Assembly: GCA_903832005.1 (NCBI GenBank)
Contig: CAIKZO010000077.1
Location: 92,016 to 156,015 of the forward strand
Reading direction: 5' to 3'
Source: Enhydrobacter aerosaccus
GTDB taxonomy: Bacteria > Pseudomonadota > Alphaproteobacteria > Reyranellales > Reyranellaceae
Length of the DNA: 64,000 nt
Shown: positions 16,743 to 24,959 of the stretch, piece by piece
Position numbering within the stretch: the first letter of the stretch is position 1
Layout of the letters: each line of letters begins with the position of its first letter
Notes under the pieces: model-generated
Seen by the model: only the letters and a program-made list of their open reading frames with translations
The model's database searches: none
What the model was told of the DNA's origin: nothing
Made by a program: the position numbers and the translations under genes

Positions 16743-17537
16743 ATGCCGCATTTGAAACTGCGCGATGGCGCGGAACTTTACTACGACAAACAAGGCAGCG
16801 GCCCGCCGCTGTTCCTGGTGCCGGGCCTGGGCGGCGACGGCCGCTGGTGGACGCCCAACGTGGCGGAACTCGCGCAGAAATTCACCGTGGTCGTGCACGA
16901 TCATCGCGGCACCGGCCGCAGCACGCTGTCCAAGATAAAGTACACAGTCGAACAGATGGCCGACGATGCGCTGCAGCTGATCGACGCGCTGGGCTTCGCC
17001 AAGGTCCATTGGTGCGGCCATTCGACCGGCGGCGCGATGGGCCAGGTGCTGGCCGTCGATCATCCCGCACGCATCGACCGACTGGTGCTGAGCGCCACCT
17101 GGGCCAAGACCGATGTCTTCTTCCGCCGTTCCTTCGAAGTGCGCGCGGCGACGCTGAAGCAGATGGGACCCGCCGCCTACATGAAGGCGAGCGCGCTCGC
17201 CCTCAATTCGCCCTGGTGGGTGCGCGACCACGATGCCGACATGGCCGCCGTCGAGGCCAGGGCTCACGAGATAATCCCGGAACCTGAGATCCTGCTGTCG
17301 CGCATCGAAGCGATCATCGCCCACGATCGGCGCGATCAGCTGCAAAAGGTGAAGGCACGCACCCTGGCGATCTGCGCACGCGACGACATGGTGACACCGC
17401 TTTATTTCACCGAGGAGCTGGTGCGCCTGATCCCGGACGCAAGGTCCTATGTCCTGCCCGACGGCGGCCACTTCTTTCCGAACGTGCATGCCGGCGAGTT
17501 TCGGCGTGTAATGACGTCCTTCCTGTTGGAGTTCTGA
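16743..17537 (+). CDS. Alpha/beta-hydrolase (3-oxoadipate enol-lactonase-like)
   Basis: 264 residues from ATG 16743, which gives the usual MPHLKLRDGAELYY start; the longer frame upstream is antisense to the lipoprotein gene. The oxyanion region VPGLGGDG (27-34), nucleophile S94 in GHSTGG, the acid in CARDDMVTP and the His in DGGHFFPN complete a catalytic triad. Relatives hydrolyse lactones and esters in aromatic degradation, but the substrate here is unknown. The next gene starts 2 bp after the stop, so it forms an operon with the M20 peptidase and the isomerase. Confidence 0.9.
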   Translation: MPHLKLRDGAELYYDKQGSGPPLFLVPGLGGDGRWWTPNVAELAQKFTVVVHDHRGTGRSTLSKIKYTVEQMADDALQLIDALGFAKVHWCGHSTGGAMGQVLAVDHPARIDRLVLSATWAKTDVFFRRSFEVRAATLKQMGPAAYMKASALALNSPWWVRDHDADMAAVEARAHEIIPEPEILLSRIEAIIAHDRRDQLQKVKARTLAICARDDMVTPLYFTEELVRLIPDARSYVLPDGGHFFPNVHAGEFRRVMTSFLLEF

Positions 17538-17539
17538 CC

Positions 17540-18715
17540 ATGAAAATCGAGCCCAAGATCGCCGCTGCCGCCGCCGAACTGACCGCCATCCGGCGCGACA
17601 TCCACGCCCATCCGGAGCTAGGCTTCGAGGAAGAGCGGACGTCCCAGATCGTGGCGAAGAAGCTGAAGGAATGGGGCTGCGAGGTCACCACCGGCATCGG
17701 CAAGACCGGCGTCGTGGGCACGATCCGCGTCGGCAACAATCCCACGGCAATCGGGCTGCGCGCCGACATGGATGCGCTGCCGATGGACGAATACAACACC
17801 TTCGATCATCGCAGCACGCACAAGGGCCGCATGCACGCCTGCGGCCACGACGGTCACACCACGATGCTGCTGGGAGCCGCCCAATACCTGTCGGCCACGC
17901 GCAACTTCGACGGCACGGTGCACTTCATCTTCCAGCCGGCCGAGGAAGGCCGCGGCGGCGCCGAGGCGATGGTCAAGGACGGGCTGTTCCAGAAGTTCCC
18001 GTGCGAGCAGATCTTCGGCATGCACAATCGCCCCAAGCTCGACGTCGGCAAGTTCGCGATCCGCTCGGGCCCGCAGATGGCGGGTGGCGGCCTGTTCGAC
18101 ATCCACATCACCGGCAAGGGCGCACACGGCGCACGGCCGGAGTCGGGCGTCGATCCCGTGATCATCGCCACGCAGATCATCTCGGCCCTGCAGACCGTTG
18201 TGTCGCGCAGCATCGCCGCCCTCGATTCCGCGGTGATCTCGGTCACCCAGATGCATGCCGGTGACGCCTATAACGTGATCCCGAACGAGGCCGTCCTGCG
18301 CGGCACCATCCGCGCCTTCAAGAAGGAAACGATGGAGCTGGTGAAGGAGCGCATCGAGACGATCTCGATCGGCATCGCCAAGACGTTGGGCGGCACCGCC
18401 AAGCCCGACGTGCGCGTGGTCTTCCCGCCGCTGGTCAACGACAAGGACGCGGTGAAGTTCATCGCCGACGTCGCGGCCGAGATCGTGGGCCCCGACAACA
18501 TGAACCGCGAGGGCCCATACGTGATGGCCTCGGAGGATTTCTCCTACATGCTGGAGCAGGTGCCGGGCGCCTTCATCAACATCGGCAACGGCGGCGGCGA
18601 AGGTGGCTGCGAGGTCCACAATCCGAGCTACGACTTCAACGACGACATCATCACGCTGGGCGCCACACTGTGGTCGCGCGTGGTCGAGACGAAGCTCGCC
18701 AAGGATGCCCGCTAA
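17540..18715 (+). CDS. M20-family amidohydrolase (hippurate hydrolase-like)
   Basis: 391 residues. Metal-binding motifs are clear: ADMDALPMDE, HACGHDGHTTMLLG and QPAEEGRGGAEAM, with a dimerisation domain in the middle beginning near GGGLFDIHITGKGAHG. Such enzymes cleave N-acyl amino acids or related amides, releasing an amino acid and a carboxylic acid. It is the middle gene of a three-gene unit with an alpha/beta-hydrolase before it and a DsbA-fold isomerase overlapping its 3' end by 11 bp. Cytoplasmic, no signal peptide. Confidence 0.93.
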   Translation: MKIEPKIAAAAAELTAIRRDIHAHPELGFEEERTSQIVAKKLKEWGCEVTTGIGKTGVVGTIRVGNNPTAIGLRADMDALPMDEYNTFDHRSTHKGRMHACGHDGHTTMLLGAAQYLSATRNFDGTVHFIFQPAEEGRGGAEAMVKDGLFQKFPCEQIFGMHNRPKLDVGKFAIRSGPQMAGGGLFDIHITGKGAHGARPESGVDPVIIATQIISALQTVVSRSIAALDSAVISVTQMHAGDAYNVIPNEAVLRGTIRAFKKETMELVKERIETISIGIAKTLGGTAKPDVRVVFPPLVNDKDAVKFIADVAAEIVGPDNMNREGPYVMASEDFSYMLEQVPGAFINIGNGGGEGGCEVHNPSYDFNDDIITLGATLWSRVVETKLAKDAR

Positions 18716-19304
18716 AGTCACCCTTTGGACCGACTATGTAAGCCCCTACGCCTTCGTCGGGAAGGCGGGGGCTTACGAGCTCGAGCGGGACTACGATATC
18801 GCGCTCGAGTGGCGGCCCTACACGCTGGACATCGCCTCGTTCCAGCAATCGGTTGAGGCGCGCGATTCGCACCACTGGCGGCGGGTGCGTTATGCCTACA
18901 TGGATGCGCGGCGCTTCGCCAACAAGCAGGGGCTCACACTCAAGGGGCCGAAGAAAATCTATTTCGCGCGGCCGGTCAATGCGGGGATGCTTTATGCCCA
19001 GCGGCACGGCGTCTTCCGGAAATATAACGACAGCGCCTTCGAGCGATTCTGGAAGCGAGAGCTCGATGCGGAAAGCGTAGAGGCTGTCGAGGCGTTGCTG
19101 ATCGAAGCCGGCGCGCCCGCAGGCTATGCGGCGTTCCTGGCGGGCGAGGGCGGAGTGGAGCACGACCGTCTGCGCACCGAGGCCGAAGCCTCGGGCGTGT
19201 TCGGCGTGCCAACCTACGCCTTCGACGGCGAGTTGTTCTGGGGCGGCGACCGGGTTGGGCTGCTGCGTGAGCGGCTCGACGAGAAGGGCGTGAAGAGGCG
19301 CTAA
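18705..19304 (+). CDS. DsbA-fold 2-hydroxychromene-2-carboxylate isomerase-like protein
   Basis: 199 residues from ATG 18705 (MPAKVTLW), overlapping the M20 gene by 11 bp. The family hallmarks are YVSPYAF near the N-terminus, where the Ser takes the place of the redox Cys, and FGVPTYAFDGELFWGGDRV near the C-terminus. These glutathione-transferase kappa-like isomerases act in aromatic catabolism. The link to two hydrolases in one unit suggests a small aromatic or amide breakdown pathway, but the substrate is not evident. Confidence 0.85.
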   Translation: MPAKVTLWTDYVSPYAFVGKAGAYELERDYDIALEWRPYTLDIASFQQSVEARDSHHWRRVRYAYMDARRFANKQGLTLKGPKKIYFARPVNAGMLYAQRHGVFRKYNDSAFERFWKRELDAESVEAVEALLIEAGAPAGYAAFLAGEGGVEHDRLRTEAEASGVFGVPTYAFDGELFWGGDRVGLLRERLDEKGVKRR

Positions 19305-19319
19305 GGCGTCTGAACGCCT

Positions 19320-19712
19320 CTAGGCGTCCGGCGCTTCGGGCGGCTGATCGATTTCGCGCTCGATGCGCTCGTGCAACGTCTTCACATGACCGCGCTGCTT
19401 CTGCGCGCGATCCTTCAGCAAACGCTTGGCGCGGCGGAAGGCGTCGTGGACGGCCGCCGGCGCATCGGCGAAATGATTGTCCGCTTGCGGCGCATGGTCG
19501 ACGTTGATGTCGATGCCGCCGGGCAGCGCGATATGGATGCCGACGCTGAACTGGTGGCTGCGATGGTGCTTGTCGGGAATGTGGACGGCGACCTGGCAGG
19601 CGGTCATCCGGCCGTAGAGTTTTTCAAGGGCCTCGACGTGTTCGCCGATCGTCTGGCTGAGTGCGTCGCTGGCGTCACCGCCCTGGAAACTGATCTTAAG
19701 TGGCGTTTCCAT
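19320..19712 (-). CDS. HPF/RaiA-family ribosome-associated protein
   Basis: 130 residues. The N-terminal METPLKISFQGGDASDALSQ and the central CQVAVHIPDKHHRSHQFSVGIHIALP fit the small-subunit-binding fold of hibernation-promoting factors, which silence ribosomes in stationary phase. The C-terminus is basic and charged (KRLLKDRAQKQRGH) and lacks the long dimerisation domain, so it is a short-type member. It stands alone on the minus strand, convergent with the isomerase gene. A stress role is inferred from the family. Confidence 0.75.
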   Translation of the reverse strand: METPLKISFQGGDASDALSQTIGEHVEALEKLYGRMTACQVAVHIPDKHHRSHQFSVGIHIALPGGIDINVDHAPQADNHFADAPAAVHDAFRRAKRLLKDRAQKQRGHVKTLHERIEREIDQPPEAPDA

Positions 19713-19775
19713 CGTGCCCTCCCTTTTGTTTCACTGTCCCTTTGAACGTGGGATGTGACGGGAGGGTTGCAAGGC

Positions 19776-20018
19776 CTATTCGGCCGCGATGATTTCCGGC
19801 GACGGGGCGGGCTTGGTGACGCGATGGGTCACCATGCGGTGGTGCAGGGAGCGCACCGTATCGCTGCCCTTCGTCAGGCACATCCAGGGGAAGAGACCAT
19901 GCACGAAGCAGCCTAGGCTTCCCAGCAGCATGCGGCTACCGAAGCTGAACGCGACACCCATATGCTCGAAATAGGTCTCGTTGACGGCCGCGGGATGGTT
20001 GGTGAAGCGATTGGACAT
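19776..20018 (-). CDS. DUF6356 family small membrane-associated protein
   Basis: 80 residues. The N-terminal FTNHPAAVNETYFEHMGVAF and the hydrophobic LLGSLGCFVHGLFPWMCL segment match DUF6356, a family of unknown function common in alphaproteobacteria. One membrane-spanning or amphipathic helix is likely. The gene diverges from the Lrp-type regulator at 20110, with 91 bp between them containing a strong palindrome. Confidence 0.75.
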   Translation of the reverse strand: MSNRFTNHPAAVNETYFEHMGVAFSFGSRMLLGSLGCFVHGLFPWMCLTKGSDTVRSLHHRMVTHRVTKPAPSPEIIAAE

Positions 20019-20081
20019 GCAGGGAAGTCTACCGGCCGCCGCAGGAATCAGGTTGCGAGTTTTGCGCCATCTGCGGCATCC

Positions 20082-20100
20082 TTGAGAAATACATTCTCAA
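20082..20100 (+). promoter_or_regulatory. Probable Lrp/AsnC operator
   Basis: A perfect palindrome with 7-bp arms TTGAGAA and TTCTCAA around ATACA lies 9 bp before the ATG of the Lrp-family gene. Symmetric TTGAGAA-like half-sites with an A/T-rich centre are typical of Lrp/AsnC binding sites, and these regulators commonly control themselves. It nearly touches the ribosome binding site (AGAGGG), so binding would block expression of the regulator. Confidence 0.6.
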
Positions 20101-20109
20101 AGAGGGCCC

Positions 20110-20589
20110 ATGGCCGCAAAAATATCGCTCGATTCGTTCGACAAGCAAATACTGGATTGCCTGCAAAACGATTCCGACATGCCTTTGGCGGAGATCGCGA
20201 AGAAGGTCGGCCTGTCGACGACGCCGTGCTGGCGCCGCATCAACCGGCTGCAGGAGGCGGGGATCATCCGCGCGCGAGTGGCGCTCCTTAACCGCAAGGC
20301 GGTGAATGCGGGTGTCACGGTCTTCGTCGCGGTGCGCACCGCCCAGCACAGCGCCCAGTGGCTCACCCGTTTCGCCAAGGCGGTGGCGACGTTTCCCGAG
20401 GTGATGGACTGCTACCGCATGAGCGGCGAGATCGACTACCTGATCCGCCTCGCGCTGCCCGACATCGAAGCCTACGACGCCTTCTACAAGCGGTTGATCG
20501 CCAAGATCGAGCTGAGCGATGTCACCTCGATGTTCGCCATGGAGGAGATCAAGTCCACCACGCGGCTCCCGCTCAATTACCTGCCCTAG
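20110..20589 (+). CDS. Lrp/AsnC-family transcriptional regulator
   Basis: 159 residues. An N-terminal helix-turn-helix (about 20-50: MPLAEIAKKVGLSTTPCWRRINRLQ) is followed by the RAM ligand-binding domain (about 70-150, with VMDCYRMSGEIDYLIRLAL). Members sense amino acids or related metabolites and bind as multimers. The perfect palindrome just upstream suggests autoregulation. The hydroxyacid dehydrogenase 53 bp downstream on the same strand is a plausible target. Confidence 0.95.
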   Translation: MAAKISLDSFDKQILDCLQNDSDMPLAEIAKKVGLSTTPCWRRINRLQEAGIIRARVALLNRKAVNAGVTVFVAVRTAQHSAQWLTRFAKAVATFPEVMDCYRMSGEIDYLIRLALPDIEAYDAFYKRLIAKIELSDVTSMFAMEEIKSTTRLPLNYLP

Positions 20590-20642
20590 CGTCGGCGGAT
20601 TGGGGCCTCTAGGATCGGCCAAATTCCAAGTCAGGGGAAACG

Positions 20643-21626
20643 ATGACCACGGGCAAAAACCGCAAGAAAGTTCTGATCGTCGGCCGCCTGCCGCAAGCTG
20701 GCATCGACGTCCTGAAGAAGCGCGACGATGTCGATTTCGAGATCCTGACCGACGACAAGCCGGCCTCGCTGCATCCCAAGCTGAAGGACGCCAACGCGGT
20801 GACCCTGGGCGGCACGCCGTTCCGCCAGCCCGAACTCGACGCCGCGCCCGGCATGATGGTGGTGGCCCGCCTCGGCGTGGGCTTCGATGCCGTCGACGTG
20901 CGTGCGCTCAACCAGCGCGGCATTCCGCTGATGACCACCGGCATCGCCAACTCGGTCTCGGTGGCCGAGCACGCGATGTACATGCTGCTGGCCTCGGCGC
21001 GCCTGGTGAAGAAGTACGACCGCATCGTGCGCGAGGGCAACTGGGGCCATCGCCTGCACGACCTGCCGGCCGATCTGTCGGGCAAGTCGATCCTGGTGGT
21101 CGGCATCGGCCGCATCGGCTCGCGCACGGTCAAGCGCTGCGTCGCCTTCGACATGGACACCTACGTGCTCGATCCGAACGTGCCGGAGGCCGAGATCAAG
21201 AAGGCCGGCGCCACCAAGGTCACCGACCTCAAGGCGATCCTGCCCAAGGTCGACTTCGTGTCGGTGCACTGCCCCAAGTCGCCCGAGACGATCGACATGT
21301 TCAACACCGAGACGCTGGGCCTGATGAAGCCCGACGCCTTCCTGGTGAACACCGCGCGCGGCGGCATCGTGAACGAGGAGGCGCTCTACAATGCGCTCAA
21401 GTCGGGCAAGCTGCGCGGAGCGGGTCTCGACGTGCTCGACAAGGAGCCGCCCGAACCCGACAACAAGCTGTTCGGCCTGGAGAACGTGATCTTCAGCCCG
21501 CATATGGCCGGCGTCACCAAGGAAGCCAGCGACCGCATGGCCGTTACAGCGGTCGAGAACATTCTTTCGGTGTTCGATGGACACCCCAACGCTGCAAATT
21601 GTGTGAACAAGGAAGTGCTTTCCTAA
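20643..21626 (+). CDS. D-2-hydroxyacid dehydrogenase (phosphoglycerate dehydrogenase-like)
   Basis: 327 residues. The NAD-binding motif VVGIGRIGSR sits mid-protein, and the catalytic set is present: Arg in NTARGGIVNEE, Glu in DKEPPEPD and His in FSPHMAGVT. It lacks the C-terminal ACT domain of serine-regulated SerA, so it may be a general 2-ketoacid reductase. Starting at ATG 20643 gives MTTGKNRKKVLIVGRLP, preceded by a GGGG-type ribosome binding site. It follows the Lrp-type regulator, which may control it. Confidence 0.92.
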   Translation: MTTGKNRKKVLIVGRLPQAGIDVLKKRDDVDFEILTDDKPASLHPKLKDANAVTLGGTPFRQPELDAAPGMMVVARLGVGFDAVDVRALNQRGIPLMTTGIANSVSVAEHAMYMLLASARLVKKYDRIVREGNWGHRLHDLPADLSGKSILVVGIGRIGSRTVKRCVAFDMDTYVLDPNVPEAEIKKAGATKVTDLKAILPKVDFVSVHCPKSPETIDMFNTETLGLMKPDAFLVNTARGGIVNEEALYNALKSGKLRGAGLDVLDKEPPEPDNKLFGLENVIFSPHMAGVTKEASDRMAVTAVENILSVFDGHPNAANCVNKEVLS

Positions 21627-21656
21627 GAGACGCTAACGGCACTTTCACCATACCGA

Positions 21657-21681
21657 GCTGGCGGCCTAAGGTGTCGCCAGC
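21657..21681 (+). other. Hairpin between dehydrogenase and aldo/keto reductase genes
   Basis: Arms GCTGGCG and CGCCAGC pair perfectly around an 11-base loop. No T-run follows, so it may be an RNA hairpin or operator rather than an intrinsic terminator. It lies 18 bp before the aldo/keto reductase start. Confidence 0.35.
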
Positions 21682-21698
21682 AGGGGAGTTCTTTACCG

Positions 21699-22679
21699 AT
21701 GAAGTACGGACCGCTGGGCCGCTCGGGCCTGATCGTCAGCCGCATCTGCCTGGGCGGCAATTCCTGGGGCGCCAAGGGCCGGCGCGGCTGGGGCAAGTTC
21801 GACGAGACGGAGGCGCCAGCCTACTTCAAGCGCGCGCTCGATGTCGGCATCACCTTCTTCGACACCGCCGACAACTACAACGCCGGCCGCTCGGAAGAGA
21901 TCATGGGCGCCACGCTGCTGAAGATGGCCAAGCGCGAGGACCTCGTGATCTCGACCAAGGTCGGCATTCGCCAGAGCCCGTCGCAGAACGACGTCGGCAC
22001 CGGCCGCAAGCATCTGATGGTCTCGATCGACGAGCAGCTGAAGCGCCTGCAGACCGACTACATCGACGTCTACCAGCTCCATCGCCTCGATCCGCACACG
22101 CCGATGGAAGAGACGATGTACACGCTCGACCAGATCGTTAAGTCGGGCAAGGTGCGCTACATCGGCGGCTCGACGATGCCGGCCTACAAGTTCGCGCAGA
22201 TGATCATGATCGCCGACCACCGCGGCTATGCGCGGCCGATTGCGATGCAGAATCTCTACAATCTGATCGCGCGCGAGGAAGAGCGCGAGATGAACCGCCT
22301 GTGCGACGAGCAGGGCGTGGGCCTGATCCCCTATTCGCCGCTGGCCCGCGGCTTCCTCGCCGCCAACCGCAGCAAGGACGGCGGTGGCGCCACCGAACGC
22401 GCCAAGAACGACGCGCAGGTCCAGGCCGGTGCCTATCGCGACTGCGATTGGGAAATCGCCGAACGCCTGAAGAAGATCGCCGCCGGCAAGAATTGCTCGC
22501 CGGCCCAGGCGGCCCTCGCCTGGATGCTGAGCAAGCCGTACATGGCCGCGCCGATCATTGGCGCCACCAGCCTCGACCAGCTCACCTCGGCGGCACAGGC
22601 GACGGAAGTCACGCTGACGGCCGAAGAGGTCAAGACGCTCGAGGAGCCGTACCAGTTCCGGGTGTCGCCCGCGAACTAG
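21699..22679 (+). CDS. Aldo/keto reductase
   Basis: 326 residues, a TIM-barrel NADPH-dependent oxidoreductase. FFDTADNYNAGRSEEIMG carries the catalytic Asp and Tyr, STKVG the Lys and YQLHRLD the His. The C-terminal IIGATSLDQL is the cofactor-binding signature of the YajO/Tas-like branch. It reduces aldehydes or ketones in the cytoplasm; the natural substrate is unknown. A GGGGAG ribosome binding site precedes the ATG. Confidence 0.95.
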   Translation: MKYGPLGRSGLIVSRICLGGNSWGAKGRRGWGKFDETEAPAYFKRALDVGITFFDTADNYNAGRSEEIMGATLLKMAKREDLVISTKVGIRQSPSQNDVGTGRKHLMVSIDEQLKRLQTDYIDVYQLHRLDPHTPMEETMYTLDQIVKSGKVRYIGGSTMPAYKFAQMIMIADHRGYARPIAMQNLYNLIAREEEREMNRLCDEQGVGLIPYSPLARGFLAANRSKDGGGATERAKNDAQVQAGAYRDCDWEIAERLKKIAAGKNCSPAQAALAWMLSKPYMAAPIIGATSLDQLTSAAQATEVTLTAEEVKTLEEPYQFRVSPAN

Positions 22680-22749
22680 GCCGCTTGTCCGTTCGTATTG
22701 CTGACTTCATCCTGTGTAGCGGCGACCGTCGGCAATGGAGGAAGTGCGT

Positions 22750-23892
22750 GTGCCCGCTCAACGTTCGTCTGAACTGACGAAGGCTTCGAAGGGACGCGAG
22801 AGGACGGACAGGGCCCTCGAGCGTGCTGCCCTGCGACTGTTGACCGGGGGTGGATTGCTCGCAGGGTTGACGTTGCAGCAAGTCGGAGACGAGGTCGGCG
22901 TGGCCAAAGGGCTCGTCTATCACTACTTCGGGGATCGGCGGGCGCTTCTGCGGTCGGCGTTGCGGAACGGGGCGGTAGAACTGCAGGACACCATCCGGGC
23001 CATTCCGGACGCGAGCTACGACCGGCGCGTCGGCGCGTTTGCCAAGGCGGCCCTGGTCTATCCGGCCGCTGTTCAATTGATGACGCTCCTTCTCATCGAC
23101 CGGGACCCTCGGCTTCGTCCTATGCCCTTGCGCGGGCTGATGATGCAGGACTTCGAGCGTGACGTCCGGCAGGGCCGTCTGCCGGCGGATGCCGATTTCG
23201 AGGCGCTGTTGGGCGTCCAGAACTCTCTCGTCTATGGGTACATACTGTTCCGGGACGGGTTGGCGCGGCAGATGGGCGTGGAGCGCGACGTGCTCGATGC
23301 GCGATTTCGACGACTGGTTCCCTCGATCGGCCGGCGCGCGGCAATCGCCGATTGGTCGACGCCGTCCCCGAGTTCGCCATCGCCGCCGCCGCGCCGCAAG
23401 ACAATTGCCGAGGCCGGCGTACGGGGCGCGCTGGTCACCGCCGTGGTCGACTTGCTCGACGAGCAGGGCATTCTTGCAGGCGTCAATCTCCGCAAGCTCG
23501 CCGAGCGGGCGGATGTGCATCGCGGCCTCGTATATCATTACTTCGGCTCCCGCCGAGAGCTGCTGCTGGCGGCGCTGCGGATGTATCTTCCCGATGCGAA
23601 CCCCGTCACCAGCGTCGGCGGCGTTCCCGGCGACCGGCTGTATGCCGCCGGCATACGTGACAACAGGCCGGTGCGGCTCATGGCTTTGCTCGCGCTCGAT
23701 GGCGACGATTCCTACGAGCCGTTCGGCAAGATCGTCGATCGCGAGAAACCGACCCTGCGGCAGATGGCCGGAGCCTGTCTTGCGCTGGGCCATGCCTTGT
23801 ACCGGCAGCCGTTCTCGAGCGAGATGGGAATTCCCCAGAAGCAATGGGACCACCGCGTGTATGCCGCGTGGTCCCGCGTCGCGCCGGCGTGA
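22750..23892 (+). CDS. Double TetR regulator: two complete TetR units fused in one protein
   Basis: 380 residues from GTG 22750. I prefer this start because GGAGG (22737-22741) lies 8 bases upstream; the ATG at 22735 has no such site. A first HTH spans about residues 42-63 (LTLQQVGDEVGVAKGLVYHY) and a second about 245-266 (VNLRKLAERADVHRGLVYHY). Each is followed by an alpha-helical ligand/dimer part, and the two units are joined by a Ser/Pro-rich linker near 203-216. TetR proteins are normally about 200 residues and dimerise; here one chain carries both halves. It probably controls the ABC transporter genes 68 bp downstream. Confidence 0.88.
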   Translation: MPAQRSSELTKASKGRERTDRALERAALRLLTGGGLLAGLTLQQVGDEVGVAKGLVYHYFGDRRALLRSALRNGAVELQDTIRAIPDASYDRRVGAFAKAALVYPAAVQLMTLLLIDRDPRLRPMPLRGLMMQDFERDVRQGRLPADADFEALLGVQNSLVYGYILFRDGLARQMGVERDVLDARFRRLVPSIGRRAAIADWSTPSPSSPSPPPRRKTIAEAGVRGALVTAVVDLLDEQGILAGVNLRKLAERADVHRGLVYHYFGSRRELLLAALRMYLPDANPVTSVGGVPGDRLYAAGIRDNRPVRLMALLALDGDDSYEPFGKIVDREKPTLRQMAGACLALGHALYRQPFSSEMGIPQKQWDHRVYAAWSRVAPA

Positions 23893-23900
23893 GAAGCCAC

Positions 23901-23917
23901 ATTGACATTTCGTCAAT
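23901..23917 (+). promoter_or_regulatory. Probable TetR operator and -35 region of the ABC transporter operon
   Basis: ATTGACATTTCGTCAAT is a perfect 6-bp inverted repeat around ATTTC, in the gap between the double-TetR gene and the transporter genes. It includes TTGACA (23902-23907), a consensus -35 hexamer; no good -10 is visible at the right distance. A palindrome covering the -35 box is a classic repressor site. Confidence 0.5.
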
Positions 23918-23960
23918 CCTGCGTACGCTCCGCACAAAGAAAATCGGAGCGGGAGAAAAC

Positions 23961-24959
23961 GTGAAGCCCAAACATTCGAGGCTCTGGATCCTGGGCGCCG
24001 TGCTGTGGGCGCTGGCCGTTCCCGCAGGGGCGCAGGGCACCGCTCCGCTCACGCCCATCAAGATCGGTATCTTCCCCGGTAACACGAGCAGCAGCATCTG
24101 GGTGATCGCCGACCAGCAGGGCTTCTATGCGCGCGAGGGCCTGAAGGCCCAGTTCGTCAACTTCTCGAACGGCCCCGCACTCGCCGCGGCCGTGGTGTCG
24201 GGAAGTGTCGACGTTGCCTACGGCGCCTCCTCGGTCAGCTTCGATCTGGCCAAACAGTCGTCAAAGCTGGTCGTGCTCGGTGATTTTGCGGAATACATGA
24301 ACTGGAACATCATCGTGGCCAAGGACAAGGCCACCAGTTCGGTCGCCGCGGGCTTTCCGGCGAACGTGAAGTCGTTGAAGGGCCTGAAGATCGGCGTCAC
24401 GGCCCTGGGCGGCGTCGTGAACAAGTTCGTGCTCGCCCTGTTCGAATCGGCCGGGGTGGCGCCGGGCGACGTCACCCTGATCGCCACCGGCGCATCCAAC
24501 ACGGCGATCCCGGCGTTGAAGAACGGCCGGGTCGATGGTCTTGCGGCGGTGGTGTCGCTGCAGGATCTCCAGCACCAGGGCATCGCGGCGGTGACAGTGG
24601 TGGATGCGGGCATCAAGGACAACGCCGGACCCGTGGGTACGGGTGCGCTGGGCATCCTCGATACGACGTCGCGCGCTTTCATGGAGAAGGATCCCGCGAC
24701 CCTCAACAAATACTGCAAGGCGATGATCGCGACCGTGGCGTGGGCGCAGGATCCGGCCAACTACGATGCGGTATCGCAGCTCGTGGCGAAGCAGCTCAAC
24801 ATTCCCCCCGCACTGGCGGCAGAGGAACTGAAGCACGACCTGGTCTCCTACACCAACACGCTGCCGGAGGCGGTGTGGAACGCGCAGCCGAAGTGGGTCA
24901 CCGGCGGCGGTAATGTTCCAACCTACCACGACACCGTGCATGCCTCCTGTGGCCGCTGA
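23961..24959 (+). CDS. ABC transporter substrate-binding protein (NitT/TauT/NMT1 type)
   Basis: 332 residues from GTG 23961, preceded by GGAGCGGGAG. The signal peptide (about 1-25, ending PAGAQG) directs it to the periplasm. PIKIGIFPGNTSSSIWVIADQQGFYAREGLKAQFV is the family start, quoted here in pieces: KIGIFPG, then QGFYAREGL. Ligands of this class include sulfonates, nitrate and thiamine precursors. The permease gene overlaps its 3' end by 20 bp and an ATPase gene follows, so the transporter is complete. Confidence 0.93.
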   Translation: MKPKHSRLWILGAVLWALAVPAGAQGTAPLTPIKIGIFPGNTSSSIWVIADQQGFYAREGLKAQFVNFSNGPALAAAVVSGSVDVAYGASSVSFDLAKQSSKLVVLGDFAEYMNWNIIVAKDKATSSVAAGFPANVKSLKGLKIGVTALGGVVNKFVLALFESAGVAPGDVTLIATGASNTAIPALKNGRVDGLAAVVSLQDLQHQGIAAVTVVDAGIKDNAGPVGTGALGILDTTSRAFMEKDPATLNKYCKAMIATVAWAQDPANYDAVSQLVAKQLNIPPALAAEELKHDLVSYTNTLPEAVWNAQPKWVTGGGNVPTYHDTVHASCGR

